Below, piece by piece: positions 38,983 to 46,041 of a DNA stretch of 47,958 bases. The notes under the pieces were generated by a model, which worked only from the letters and a program-made list of their open reading frames with translations, was not told where the DNA came from and did not search any database. Made by a program: the position numbers and the translations under genes. The stretch is from JAQTNP01 sp964616145. Lineage in GTDB: Bacteria > Patescibacteriota > Minisyncoccia > Minisyncoccales > PEYH01. Location: assembly GCA_964616145.1 (NCBI GenBank), contig CAZTRD010000007.1:1-47958 (forward strand), given 5' to 3'. The stretch's first letter is position 1, and every line of letters starts with the position of its first letter.

Positions 38983-40113
38983 TTAGTAGGGGGAAATGGA
39001 TTTTAATTTTTTAACAGCCAAAGAAAGATTTTTTAAGAAGAAATCAATTTCTTCTTTTGTAGTGTATCTACCCAAACTTATCCTTATCGCTCCATGAACT
39101 TGCTTGGGACTTAATCCCAAAGCCATCAGAACATGGGAAGGCTTTAATTCCTTTGAAGAGCAAGCAGAGCCGGTAGATACGCATATGCCTTTCTGATTTA
39201 AGAGCATCAAGAGTCCCTCTCCCTCAATATCGGAAAAGCTTACATTGATATTATTTGGCAATCTTTCTGCAAGAGAACCGTTGATTGAAGCTCCGGGAAT
39301 CTTTGATGCTTCTTTGATAATCCTATCTCTCAGTTGCTGAATTCTCTTTGTATCTTTTTTAGAAATCAATTCTATTGCTTTGCCCATACCAACAATAGAG
39401 GCGACGTTTTCCGTTCCGGATCTTAAATTAAATTCTTGACCCCCGCCATAGATTATCGGTTTCAATGACTTTTTATCCTTTACATACAAAGCACCGATTC
39501 CTTTTGGTCCATATATTTTGTGAGCGCTCAGGGTTAAGAAATCAACATTAATCTTTTTTACATCGCAATCAAGATAGTTGATTGCTTGAACTGCGTCTGT
39601 ATGAAGATATATTTTTTGGTTTCTTGTTTTAAGAAAATCAGAGATTTCTTTAATTGGCTGAATTGTTCCAATCTCATTATTGGCATACATTATTGAAATC
39701 AAAACAGTATTGGGCTTAATTGCCTTTTTGATTTTCTCAACAGAAATTATTCCATCTTTATCCGGATTAATGTAAGTAGCGTCTATTTTTAATTCCTTTA
39801 ATACATTTAAAACAGAAGGATGCTCTATCGCAGTAGTGATAATATGAGGATTCTTTTTATCCTTTAAAAATCCTTGAATTGCTAAATTGTTTGCTTCTGT
39901 TGCAGAGTCGCAAAAGATAATTTGATCTGGAGAGCAATTCAAAAAATCAGCAATTCGTTTTCTTGATTTATCTATTGCTATATATGCTTTCTGCCCTAAT
40001 TGATGGATGGAAGAGGCATTGCCATATTCTTTTTTAAGGAATGGCAACATTTCTTTTAATACTTCATCGGCTAGGGGAGTAGTAGAAGAATTATCTAAAT
40101 ATATTGTCTTCAT
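38983..40113 (-). CDS. iscS: Cysteine desulfurase (IscS/NifS)
   Basis: A 376-residue PLP enzyme; start MKTIYLDNSSTTP at 40113 is preferred over 40122 as it matches the family N-terminus. PLP Lys199 in SAHKIYGPKG and persulfide Cys318 in STGSACSS. It supplies sulfur to IscU and, by inference, to ThiI and MnmA nearby. Confidence 0.94.
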   Translation of the reverse strand: MKTIYLDNSSTTPLADEVLKEMLPFLKKEYGNASSIHQLGQKAYIAIDKSRKRIADFLNCSPDQIIFCDSATEANNLAIQGFLKDKKNPHIITTAIEHPSVLNVLKELKIDATYINPDKDGIISVEKIKKAIKPNTVLISIMYANNEIGTIQPIKEISDFLKTRNQKIYLHTDAVQAINYLDCDVKKINVDFLTLSAHKIYGPKGIGALYVKDKKSLKPIIYGGGQEFNLRSGTENVASIVGMGKAIELISKKDTKRIQQLRDRIIKEASKIPGASINGSLAERLPNNINVSFSDIEGEGLLMLLNQKGICVSTGSACSSKELKPSHVLMALGLSPKQVHGAIRISLGRYTTKEEIDFFLKNLSLAVKKLKSISPY

Positions 40114-40129
40114 ATTATTCAATTAAACC

Positions 40130-40190
40130 TCTAAATGGAGGTTATACCTATTTAACTATACTTTTTATGGTTTGGCAAATATAAAAAGTA
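40130..40190 (-). promoter_or_regulatory. Upstream region of iscS with inverted repeats
   Basis: Reading on the minus strand, TATAAC (complement of 40141-40146) is a likely -10. AACCTC/GAGGTT arms lie just after it, and TACTTTTTAT/ATAAAAAGTA arms (40159-40168/40181-40190) upstream. The first could be an IscR-like (Rrf2) operator, but I cannot confirm it. Confidence 0.4.
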
Positions 40191-40226
40191 GACGGTTAGG
40201 TGTTTAATTAAAAAGATAAAATATTA

Positions 40227-41804
40227 TTAATCTGTGTTACAAGTATAATCAGGAGTTGTTCCATCATTGCAATCGGGCATAGAGTCATAAGACGTTGCAG
40301 ACCCAGTACTATCTATGCAAAAATACTTACCATTGTTAAGAGTAGAATAAATACAATATGCTGAATCGGAGACAAAACACAAATCATTGCCGTTATTGGC
40401 AATAATGCTAGATTGTATCTCAGCTATTTCTTCCAATAAATTATTGAGTTTGTTGCCAGAGCAAATTGATAAATAAGTATTAGGAATAGCTTCTTTGTAG
40501 ATTGACAAAGCGACATCTCGCATCTGGGCTAGATCTACTTGTATACGAGCATCTTTACTATATAGATGTGCCTGATCAATTAGTTCTTGGTCAATATTAA
40601 GATCAGCATCTTTTATCAAGGCATTAAATTCTTCTTCAGACATTCCTTCTAGATTGCCATCCGATAATCCATCAAAGGCCTGATTCAGCCAGTTTAATTG
40701 CTGGGGAGATAAATTGTCTAAACTTGAATTTGATGATAAAGAATCTAGAATTTCTTGACTGTATATAGATGGATATATAATCAAAGCCAGGATAATTACC
40801 AATCCTATCGCTGCCAATCCTATAAATAATCCCTTGCCTTTTTTGTTGACTAACGCGTTTGCTTTTTGAGCCTTTAAGCTTTTGTATAATGAGTAATTAT
40901 AGCCCAAAAACAGAGGAGCAACTATTAGAATATTGATTATACTAGTCACTATATCCATAGTGTTCTTCGATAAAAAGGTGCTGAGTAATAGAGTTAATAA
41001 CCATACCGCTACAAAAACAATAATTCCGAACAATAATATTCTTACAAACACTTTCCACCAATTGTTTTTAACATAGTCTCTACTTTTTAAAATAGAATTT
41101 AAAATACTTTCTTTTTCTAATATGTAGATAATCGCTACTTGTGAAAGATAGATTGATATAAATACAGCTAGGATAATCATCACTATTCCTCCTATTGTTA
41201 ACCATCCCTCGATCCCTAATATTGTCAGCATTGTTAAACCAATGCCCGGCAACATACAAGCAAGAGATATCCCAGATATTAACATGTTCAGCCACCAGAA
41301 AGAAAACATCTTTTTGAGTCCTTGCTTCAATATTTCTTTCATAGACAATGGATCATCATTGCGAGCGGAAACTAATATAGTGGATACTTGCAATCCGGAA
41401 AGGATAAAAATAAGGAGCAACCCCAATATGATAAAAGAAACTATCCCCAATGCTAGATTAGTCTTGGCCAGAGCCATTGCGCCGAAAGCTGTTCCAGTTA
41501 CTAAGATTCCCGCTATTATAATATAGATTAAAGTCACTAACCAAAATCTCCAGAAATTCTTTTTATAAATTCCTAATGTTGTAGATAGTAAATCTCCAAT
41601 GCCAATAAGATCCCGAGAAGATTCTTTTGGAGTATATTGCGGAGGAGAAGGAATATTTACCTGGGGATTCTTTACCGTAAAGAATCCTTGATCTATATCT
41701 TCTTCTTTCCATCCCTGGAGAAGAAGAGTTTGTTTAATACTTTCTCCTGTTTTGCCCTGGCCTAATTGATCTTTGATAAAATCAATTAGTTGTTGAGTAA
41801 TCAT
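40227..41804 (-). CDS. Multi-pass membrane protein with a pilin-like C-terminal domain
   Basis: A 525-residue protein. Residues 1-45 form a small helical domain ('LIDFIKDQLGQGKTGESIKQTLLLQGWKEEDI'). Residues about 75-310 hold six or so helices resembling the membrane domain family linked to glycerophosphodiester phosphodiesterases. Another helix lies at 328-348. The outer part ends with 'KDARIQVDLAQMRDVALSIYKEAI...YCIYSTLNNGKYFCIDSTGSA', the style of Patescibacterial pseudopilin outer domains. The function is unknown; the fusion suggests a cell-surface or pilus-related role. Confidence 0.7.
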   Translation of the reverse strand: MITQQLIDFIKDQLGQGKTGESIKQTLLLQGWKEEDIDQGFFTVKNPQVNIPSPPQYTPKESSRDLIGIGDLLSTTLGIYKKNFWRFWLVTLIYIIIAGILVTGTAFGAMALAKTNLALGIVSFIILGLLLIFILSGLQVSTILVSARNDDPLSMKEILKQGLKKMFSFWWLNMLISGISLACMLPGIGLTMLTILGIEGWLTIGGIVMIILAVFISIYLSQVAIIYILEKESILNSILKSRDYVKNNWWKVFVRILLFGIIVFVAVWLLTLLLSTFLSKNTMDIVTSIINILIVAPLFLGYNYSLYKSLKAQKANALVNKKGKGLFIGLAAIGLVIILALIIYPSIYSQEILDSLSSNSSLDNLSPQQLNWLNQAFDGLSDGNLEGMSEEEFNALIKDADLNIDQELIDQAHLYSKDARIQVDLAQMRDVALSIYKEAIPNTYLSICSGNKLNNLLEEIAEIQSSIIANNGNDLCFVSDSAYCIYSTLNNGKYFCIDSTGSATSYDSMPDCNDGTTPDYTCNTD

Positions 41805-41908
41805 ATTGAGAGATTAATTGCATTAATTTATCCTACCCTATATATAAATATAGTTAAATGGAGTTATACACAATTATCTGTTTCTTGGGACAAATAATGT
41901 CTCTGTGA

Positions 41909-41914
41909 TATAAT
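41909..41914 (+). promoter_or_regulatory. -10 box of corA
   Basis: TATAAT with TTGGGA about 18 nt upstream. It is 21 nt before the ATG and no ribosome binding site is seen. Confidence 0.5.
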
Positions 41915-41935
41915 AAAGCAATTTAACATCTTGCC

Positions 41936-42934
41936 ATGCCTAATCACAAAAACAATAAAATCTACCTATTTGATTATGATAAAGACAATCTTGAAGAAAA
42001 AAAGATTGTTAATATAAATGACTGCCTGCATTATAAAGAAACACCTTCTGTCACCTGGATAAACATAGATTCCGTTCCTCCTATAAATTCTTTGCAAGAA
42101 TTGCAATTAGGATTTAATCTCCATCCGGTCGTGATAGATGATATTTTAAACACTAACCAGCGACCAAAGATAGAGATTCTTGATGATTACATATTCATCT
42201 CTTTCAAAATGCTCACTTTTGATAAAAAGAACAAAAGAATTCAAAGCGAACAAATAAGTTTAATCCTAGCCAAGCAATTTCTTCTTACCTTTCAAGAGGG
42301 TTTGGCAGGAGACACATTTGATACAGTAAGGAATCTTATCCGCAAAGGAAAAACCCGTTTACGAACTAGCGGGACTGACTATCTGGCCTATGAGCTAATT
42401 GATTCAGCCGTAAGCAACTATTTTAAAATATTAGAAGATTTTGGGGAGAGGATAGAAAAGTTAGAATCAGAACTTATCAAAAGACCGGATAATCGTACCT
42501 TGGCCAATATATATCTATTAAAGCGCGAGCTTTTGATTTTGCGAAAAGCTATTTGGCCAATGAGAGAAATAATGAGTGTTATGGAAAGAGGGGATTCCTT
42601 GTTGATTGGCAAGTCCACCAAGATCTTTTTAAGAGATGTTTACGAAAGAATTATTCAAATTATTGACACAGTCGAGACTTACAGAGATATGCTTTCTGGA
42701 ATGCTAGATATATATCTTTCCAGCATAAATAACAGAATGGGAGAAGTTATCAAAGTTTTAACTGTTATCACTACGGTATTCATGCCGCTTACTTTCTTAA
42801 GCGGATTCTATGGTATGAATTTCATCTATCTTCCCGGATTAAAATCTCCGATTGGTCCAATAGCCATTTCTTCCTTAATGGCGATAATCCTGATAACAAT
42901 GCTGTTCCTCTTTAAAAGGAAAAAATGGATTTAA
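41936..42934 (+). CDS. corA: CorA-type magnesium/divalent cation channel
   Basis: A 332-residue protein with a large cytoplasmic alpha/beta domain ('LGFNLHPVVIDDILNTNQRPKIEILDDYIFISFKML'), a long helix, and two C-terminal helices with the selectivity motif GMNF in 'SGFYGMNFIYLPG' (about 283-295) followed by a basic tail KRKKW. Complete and of normal length. Confidence 0.93.
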   Translation: MPNHKNNKIYLFDYDKDNLEEKKIVNINDCLHYKETPSVTWINIDSVPPINSLQELQLGFNLHPVVIDDILNTNQRPKIEILDDYIFISFKMLTFDKKNKRIQSEQISLILAKQFLLTFQEGLAGDTFDTVRNLIRKGKTRLRTSGTDYLAYELIDSAVSNYFKILEDFGERIEKLESELIKRPDNRTLANIYLLKRELLILRKAIWPMREIMSVMERGDSLLIGKSTKIFLRDVYERIIQIIDTVETYRDMLSGMLDIYLSSINNRMGEVIKVLTVITTVFMPLTFLSGFYGMNFIYLPGLKSPIGPIAISSLMAIILITMLFLFKRKKWI

Positions 42935-42945
42935 AAATATTGTAA

Positions 42946-43056
42946 AAGATATCTGACGAAGAATTTAGAATATTTTGCGATGAAAGATATCTTAAAAACA
43001 TTGAAGGAAAAGATTTTGAGAATATATTAGAAATAAGCTATTTATGCTATAATTAA
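42946..43056 (+). pseudogene. Start-less coding remnant
   Basis: A 36-codon open frame between stop codons with no start. It reads like backbone protein ('DEEFRIFCDERYLKNIEGKDFENIL...'). Its stop codon overlaps the -10 box of the next gene. It is probably the 3' end of a lost gene; family unknown. Confidence 0.4.
43048..43053 (+). promoter_or_regulatory. Extended -10 of the AbiEii-like module
   Basis: TGC-TATAAT, 6 nt before ATG 43060. A leaderless transcript is predicted. Confidence 0.55.
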
Positions 43057-43059
43057 GGC

Positions 43060-43395
43060 ATGAAGACGCTTTTTAGAAGTAGAAAATTACCATCATTTTT
43101 TAAACCAATTTTGTGGTCTTATGTTTTTTCTTCAATAGATCCGGAAAAACATAAAAGGACTATAATTGTGAATACTATCAATCATGGAAATTGGCATCAT
43201 TGGGTTTGGATTGCCAAATATTATGGAGTTGAGAAGATAAGAAAGATAATGACGGATATTCCGCGCTCCGAATTTAGCCCCCAAGCTCTTAAGTTAGCGA
43301 TGACCGTATTTAATATTAAGGAATTAAAATATGCATCTAGAAGCGATTACATCAGAAACCAAGAAAATCTTGGAGCGCTTAAAAGTATTTCCTGA
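43060..43395 (+). CDS. DUF6922-like antitoxin partner
   Basis: A 111-residue protein: 'FFKPILWSYVFSSIDPEKHKRTIIVNTINHGNWHHWVWIAKYYGVEKIRKIM' matches a small family usually found directly before AbiEii-type nucleotidyltransferases. Its end overlaps the next gene by 65 nt. It is taken as the antitoxin, or substrate-recognition partner, by position. Confidence 0.65.
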   Translation: MKTLFRSRKLPSFFKPILWSYVFSSIDPEKHKRTIIVNTINHGNWHHWVWIAKYYGVEKIRKIMTDIPRSEFSPQALKLAMTVFNIKELKYASRSDYIRNQENLGALKSIS

Positions 43396-43951
43396 GTTCT
43401 ATCTAGCAGGAGGGACTGGTTTGGCCCTTCAAATCGGTCATAGGATTTCTGTTGATTTTGATTTGTTTTCTGAGAAGCCGCTTGCTTCAAATCTTTTATC
43501 TAAGATAGAAAAAGAATTTGAAGGTTTTAATATTGAGATTATTGAAAATCAACCGCGACAGCTTAATGTTATAATTAATGACGTAAACCTTTCTTTTATA
43601 GAATATCCATTTCTAATAAAGTATATAAAAGACAAAGATTTAGAAATAAATATTGCGCCCATAACAGAGATAGCTGCCATGAAGGCTTATGCCATAGGCA
43701 GAAGGACTACCCTAAAAGATTATATAGATTTATATTTTATCATCAAAGATCGACTCATTAGTTTAAAAAAGTTAATTGAACTTTGTGAAAAGAAATACGG
43801 AGGCGAATTCAATGCTAGACTTTTATTAGGACAATTAGTATATTCTCGAGACATAGAGGCGATAGAGATAGCATTTTTAAAAGATACTGTTACTAAAGAA
43901 ACAATAGAATCTTTCTTTGAAAAAAAGATCAGCAATATTTTAGAAAAATAA
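43331..43951 (+). CDS. AbiEii/AbiGii-type nucleotidyltransferase (toxin)
   Basis: A 206-residue nucleotidyltransferase with the family blocks 'YLAGGTGLALQIGHRISVDFDLFS' (GG at 27-28, catalytic Asp42 and Asp44) and 'ITEIAAMKAYAIGRRTTLKDYIDLYFI'. Related AbiEii toxins inactivate tRNAs by adding nucleotides and mediate phage abortive infection. Long overlap with the upstream gene implies coupled expression. Confidence 0.85.
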   Translation: MHLEAITSETKKILERLKVFPEFYLAGGTGLALQIGHRISVDFDLFSEKPLASNLLSKIEKEFEGFNIEIIENQPRQLNVIINDVNLSFIEYPFLIKYIKDKDLEINIAPITEIAAMKAYAIGRRTTLKDYIDLYFIIKDRLISLKKLIELCEKKYGGEFNARLLLGQLVYSRDIEAIEIAFLKDTVTKETIESFFEKKISNILEK

Positions 43952-43994
43952 AAACTGAATCAATGGAAAGAATTAGATTATTAATTCACGTCTA

Positions 43995-44034
43995 TTGACA
44001 GGAATATTGTGAAAATATACAATAAATATTGTAT
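43995..44034 (+). promoter_or_regulatory. Promoter and operator of the MNT/HEPN module
   Basis: TTGACA (43995-44000) and TACAAT (44018-44023), 17 nt apart. The inverted repeat ATACAAT-aaat-ATTGTAT (44017-44034) covers the -10. Related half-sites ATATTGT and TTACAAT flank it. The HTH of the first gene product is the obvious ligand. Confidence 0.7.
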
Positions 44035-44051
44035 AGAATTACAATAAAACT

Positions 44052-44597
44052 ATGCTAAGATTAAAATCAAAAATAACCGTTAAAACATTAGATTATTTTT
44101 TTATCAATCGTGATAAAAAACATAATATTAATCAATTAGCAACCATCTTGAAGGTTGATCCAGGTAATTTATTTCGTAAATTAAGAGAATTAGAAAAAGA
44201 GGGATTATTGTCATCCGAGAGAGAGGGTAACCAGCGTCAATTCGGATTGAATAAAAAATATCCACTTCTAAAGGAGGTGGAGAAATTATATTATTCCCAA
44301 TACGGATTCGCGTTTTTATTAAGAAAAGCTATGGCCGATTTTAAGAATCTTGAAGAAGCATATATTTTTGGTTCTTTCGCTAAGAACAAATTAGAGCCAG
44401 AGAGCGATATAGATTTGTTGCTAGTTGGTCATCACTCTCCTATAGATGCGAAACGCATTATCCTACCGTTGCAGAATAGAATTAAAAGAGAGATTAATAT
44501 AGTAGATTTGACCCCAGAAGAACTGAAAGAGAAGAAAAAAAACAAGGATGAGTTTATCGCAAACATATTTTCTGGAGAACTTGTCAAAATTTACTAA
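44052..44597 (+). CDS. HTH-nucleotidyltransferase (MNT) protein
   Basis: A 181-residue protein: winged helix (about 1-70, 'HNINQLATILKVDPGNLFRKLRELEKEGLL') followed by a minimal nucleotidyltransferase with FGSFAKNKLEPESDIDLLLVG (Gly107, Ser108, Asp119, Asp121). In MNT/HEPN pairs the MNT part AMPylates and silences the HEPN RNase. The HTH probably binds the palindromes in its own promoter. The HEPN gene starts 5 nt downstream. Confidence 0.85.
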   Translation: MLRLKSKITVKTLDYFFINRDKKHNINQLATILKVDPGNLFRKLRELEKEGLLSSEREGNQRQFGLNKKYPLLKEVEKLYYSQYGFAFLLRKAMADFKNLEEAYIFGSFAKNKLEPESDIDLLLVGHHSPIDAKRIILPLQNRIKREINIVDLTPEELKEKKKNKDEFIANIFSGELVKIY

Positions 44598-44602
44598 TTG
44601 CT

Positions 44603-45007
44603 ATGTTTGAGAAATTTCATTTTACCCAAAATCAAGTAGAAAGACACTATAGGTCCGGATTGAAGGATTTTAACATAGCAAGCAAATCAGAAATAGCAGA
44701 AGTAAGTTTTCGCTTCTGCTATGATGCCATTATTAAATTAGCGATAACGATTTGCGCTCATGACGGTTTGAGAGTAAAAGCTCGAACCGGACATCATATA
44801 GAATTAATTCAAAAGCTAGCAGATTATTTGGGCGAGAAGGAAATCATTTTAATAGTCAACGATATGCGAACTAAAAGAAACAGAGATTTATATGGAGATG
44901 GGTTTCCAATTAGCGAGCGCGAGATTGAAGATTATATCAAATGGACAAGAAAAATATTTGATTTAGCGGAACCATATCTTAAAAGAAATAAAAGATTAAA
45001 ACTATAA
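44603..45007 (+). CDS. HEPN-domain protein (MNT partner)
   Basis: A 134-residue helical protein. The region 'NDMRTKRNRDLYGDG' (86-100) corresponds to the HEPN RNase motif RxxxxH, but the last position is Tyr97 rather than His. A Tyr in this place is the AMPylation acceptor in some HEPN/MNT pairs. It is the putative toxin of the module, with reduced or altered RNase potential. Confidence 0.78.
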   Translation: MFEKFHFTQNQVERHYRSGLKDFNIASKSEIAEVSFRFCYDAIIKLAITICAHDGLRVKARTGHHIELIQKLADYLGEKEIILIVNDMRTKRNRDLYGDGFPISEREIEDYIKWTRKIFDLAEPYLKRNKRLKL

Positions 45008-45026
45008 ATCCGCTGCAAGCGGATTT
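45006..45026 (+). terminator. Terminator of the MNT/HEPN operon
   Basis: Stem AAATCCGCT (45006-45014) / AGCGGATTT (45018-45026), loop GCA, T run. It overlaps the HEPN stop codon. Confidence 0.9.
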
Positions 45027-45039
45027 TTTGTATACATAT

Positions 45040-45113
45040 TGGTCGGGGTGCTGGGAATTGAACCCAGATCGCACGCACCCCATGCGCGTATACTGCCGTT
45101 GTACTACACCCCG
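45040..45113 (-). tRNA. tRNA-Pro, anticodon GGG, CCA encoded
   Basis: Minus-strand cloverleaf: acceptor CGGGGTG (complement of 45107-45113) / CACCCCG (complement of 45044-45050), D arm GTAC/GTAT, anticodon arm CGCGC-ATGGGGT-GCGTG with GGG, T arm CTGGG-TTCAATT-CCCAG. The 3' ACCA is encoded (45040-45043). Confidence 0.93.
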
Positions 45114-45117
45114 AGAA

Positions 45118-45315
45118 TTAAGATTTCTTTTTAGCTTGGGATGCTTTTTTAATGCATTTGGTGCAAGCTTTTACTCTTTTTCCATTGGCTAAAGTATGCC
45201 ATTGAAGATTTGGTTTTTTAATATGTTTAGGATTTGGATTGTAGCGGGACATCAGCTTGTTGTACTTTACAACCGTTGTATGTTTTTTTCCGCATATTGC
45301 ACAGATTATTGCCAT
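45118..45315 (-). CDS. rpmB: Ribosomal protein L28 (zinc-binding form)
   Basis: A 65-residue protein; ATG 45315 is chosen (MAIICAICGKK). Zinc ligands Cys5/Cys8 and Cys51/Cys54. 'KKPNLQWHTLANGKRVKACTKC' is the L28 signature. Located 4 nt from the tRNA-Pro gene on the same strand, so it may be co-transcribed. Confidence 0.9.
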   Translation of the reverse strand: MAIICAICGKKHTTVVKYNKLMSRYNPNPKHIKKPNLQWHTLANGKRVKACTKCIKKASQAKKKS

Positions 45316-45368
45316 ATTTTTATTTCTATAATTCAAGAATAGAATAAGCATAGATTATTTCTTAAAAT

Positions 45369-45397
45369 TTGGCAAGTACTGATATTTAAAGTATTAT
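45369..45397 (+). promoter_or_regulatory. Promoter giving a leaderless site-2 protease mRNA
   Basis: TTGGCA (45369-45374) and TATTAT (45392-45397) at 17 nt. ATG 45405 is 7 nt past the -10. Confidence 0.55.
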
Positions 45398-45404
45398 TAT
45401 TGAT

Positions 45405-46040
45405 ATGGTACTAATAGAAATATTGATAATCGCCATCATTTTAATCTTTTCCATAATCTTCCACGAGATAGCCCATGGAATGGTTGCCTATGCTTTGGGG
45501 GATTCTACTGCCAAAGATAATGGAAGATTGTCTTTAAATCCGGTAAGACATATTGATCCTTTCGGATCTATCTTACTTCCGGGGATACTTTTATTTACCA
45601 ATTTTCTATCGGGAGTTAATGGTTTTGTAATTGGCTGGGCAAAGCCAGTTCCAATTAACCCTTTGAATTTCAGGGATAAAAAATACGGGAATGCAAAAGT
45701 TGCCCTATCCGGACCAGCGGCTAATCTTTTGATTGCCTTAATATTCGGTATTGCTTTAAGAATATTCTTGTTTAATTTTCAAACCATTCCAAAAGGCACG
45801 GCAATGGTTTTTGCCTACATTGTCCAGATCAATATTGCCTTGGCAATATTTAATTTGATACCATTGCCTCCGTTAGACGGTTCTCATATTCTATTTACCT
45901 TTTTGCCCAAAGTAAGCGATCAATTAAAAATATTCTTAATCAGATATGGAATGCTGATTTTACTAGTTATTATTATCTTTTTTGGAGATTACATTTCTAG
46001 ATTAAGCGGTTATGTGTTCAAATTAATCGTAGGAATTTAG
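45405..46040 (+). CDS. Site-2 protease family (M50) membrane metallopeptidase
   Basis: A 211-residue protein with about five helices. HEIAHG (His20, Glu21, His24) binds zinc and 'NLIPLPPLDGSHIL' gives the third ligand Asp. There is no PDZ domain, as in the short M50 family common in bacteria. It is expected to cut substrates within the membrane. It is 1 nt from the next gene. Confidence 0.9.
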   Translation: MVLIEILIIAIILIFSIIFHEIAHGMVAYALGDSTAKDNGRLSLNPVRHIDPFGSILLPGILLFTNFLSGVNGFVIGWAKPVPINPLNFRDKKYGNAKVALSGPAANLLIALIFGIALRIFLFNFQTIPKGTAMVFAYIVQINIALAIFNLIPLPPLDGSHILFTFLPKVSDQLKIFLIRYGMLILLVIIIFFGDYISRLSGYVFKLIVGI

Positions 46041-46041
46041 T

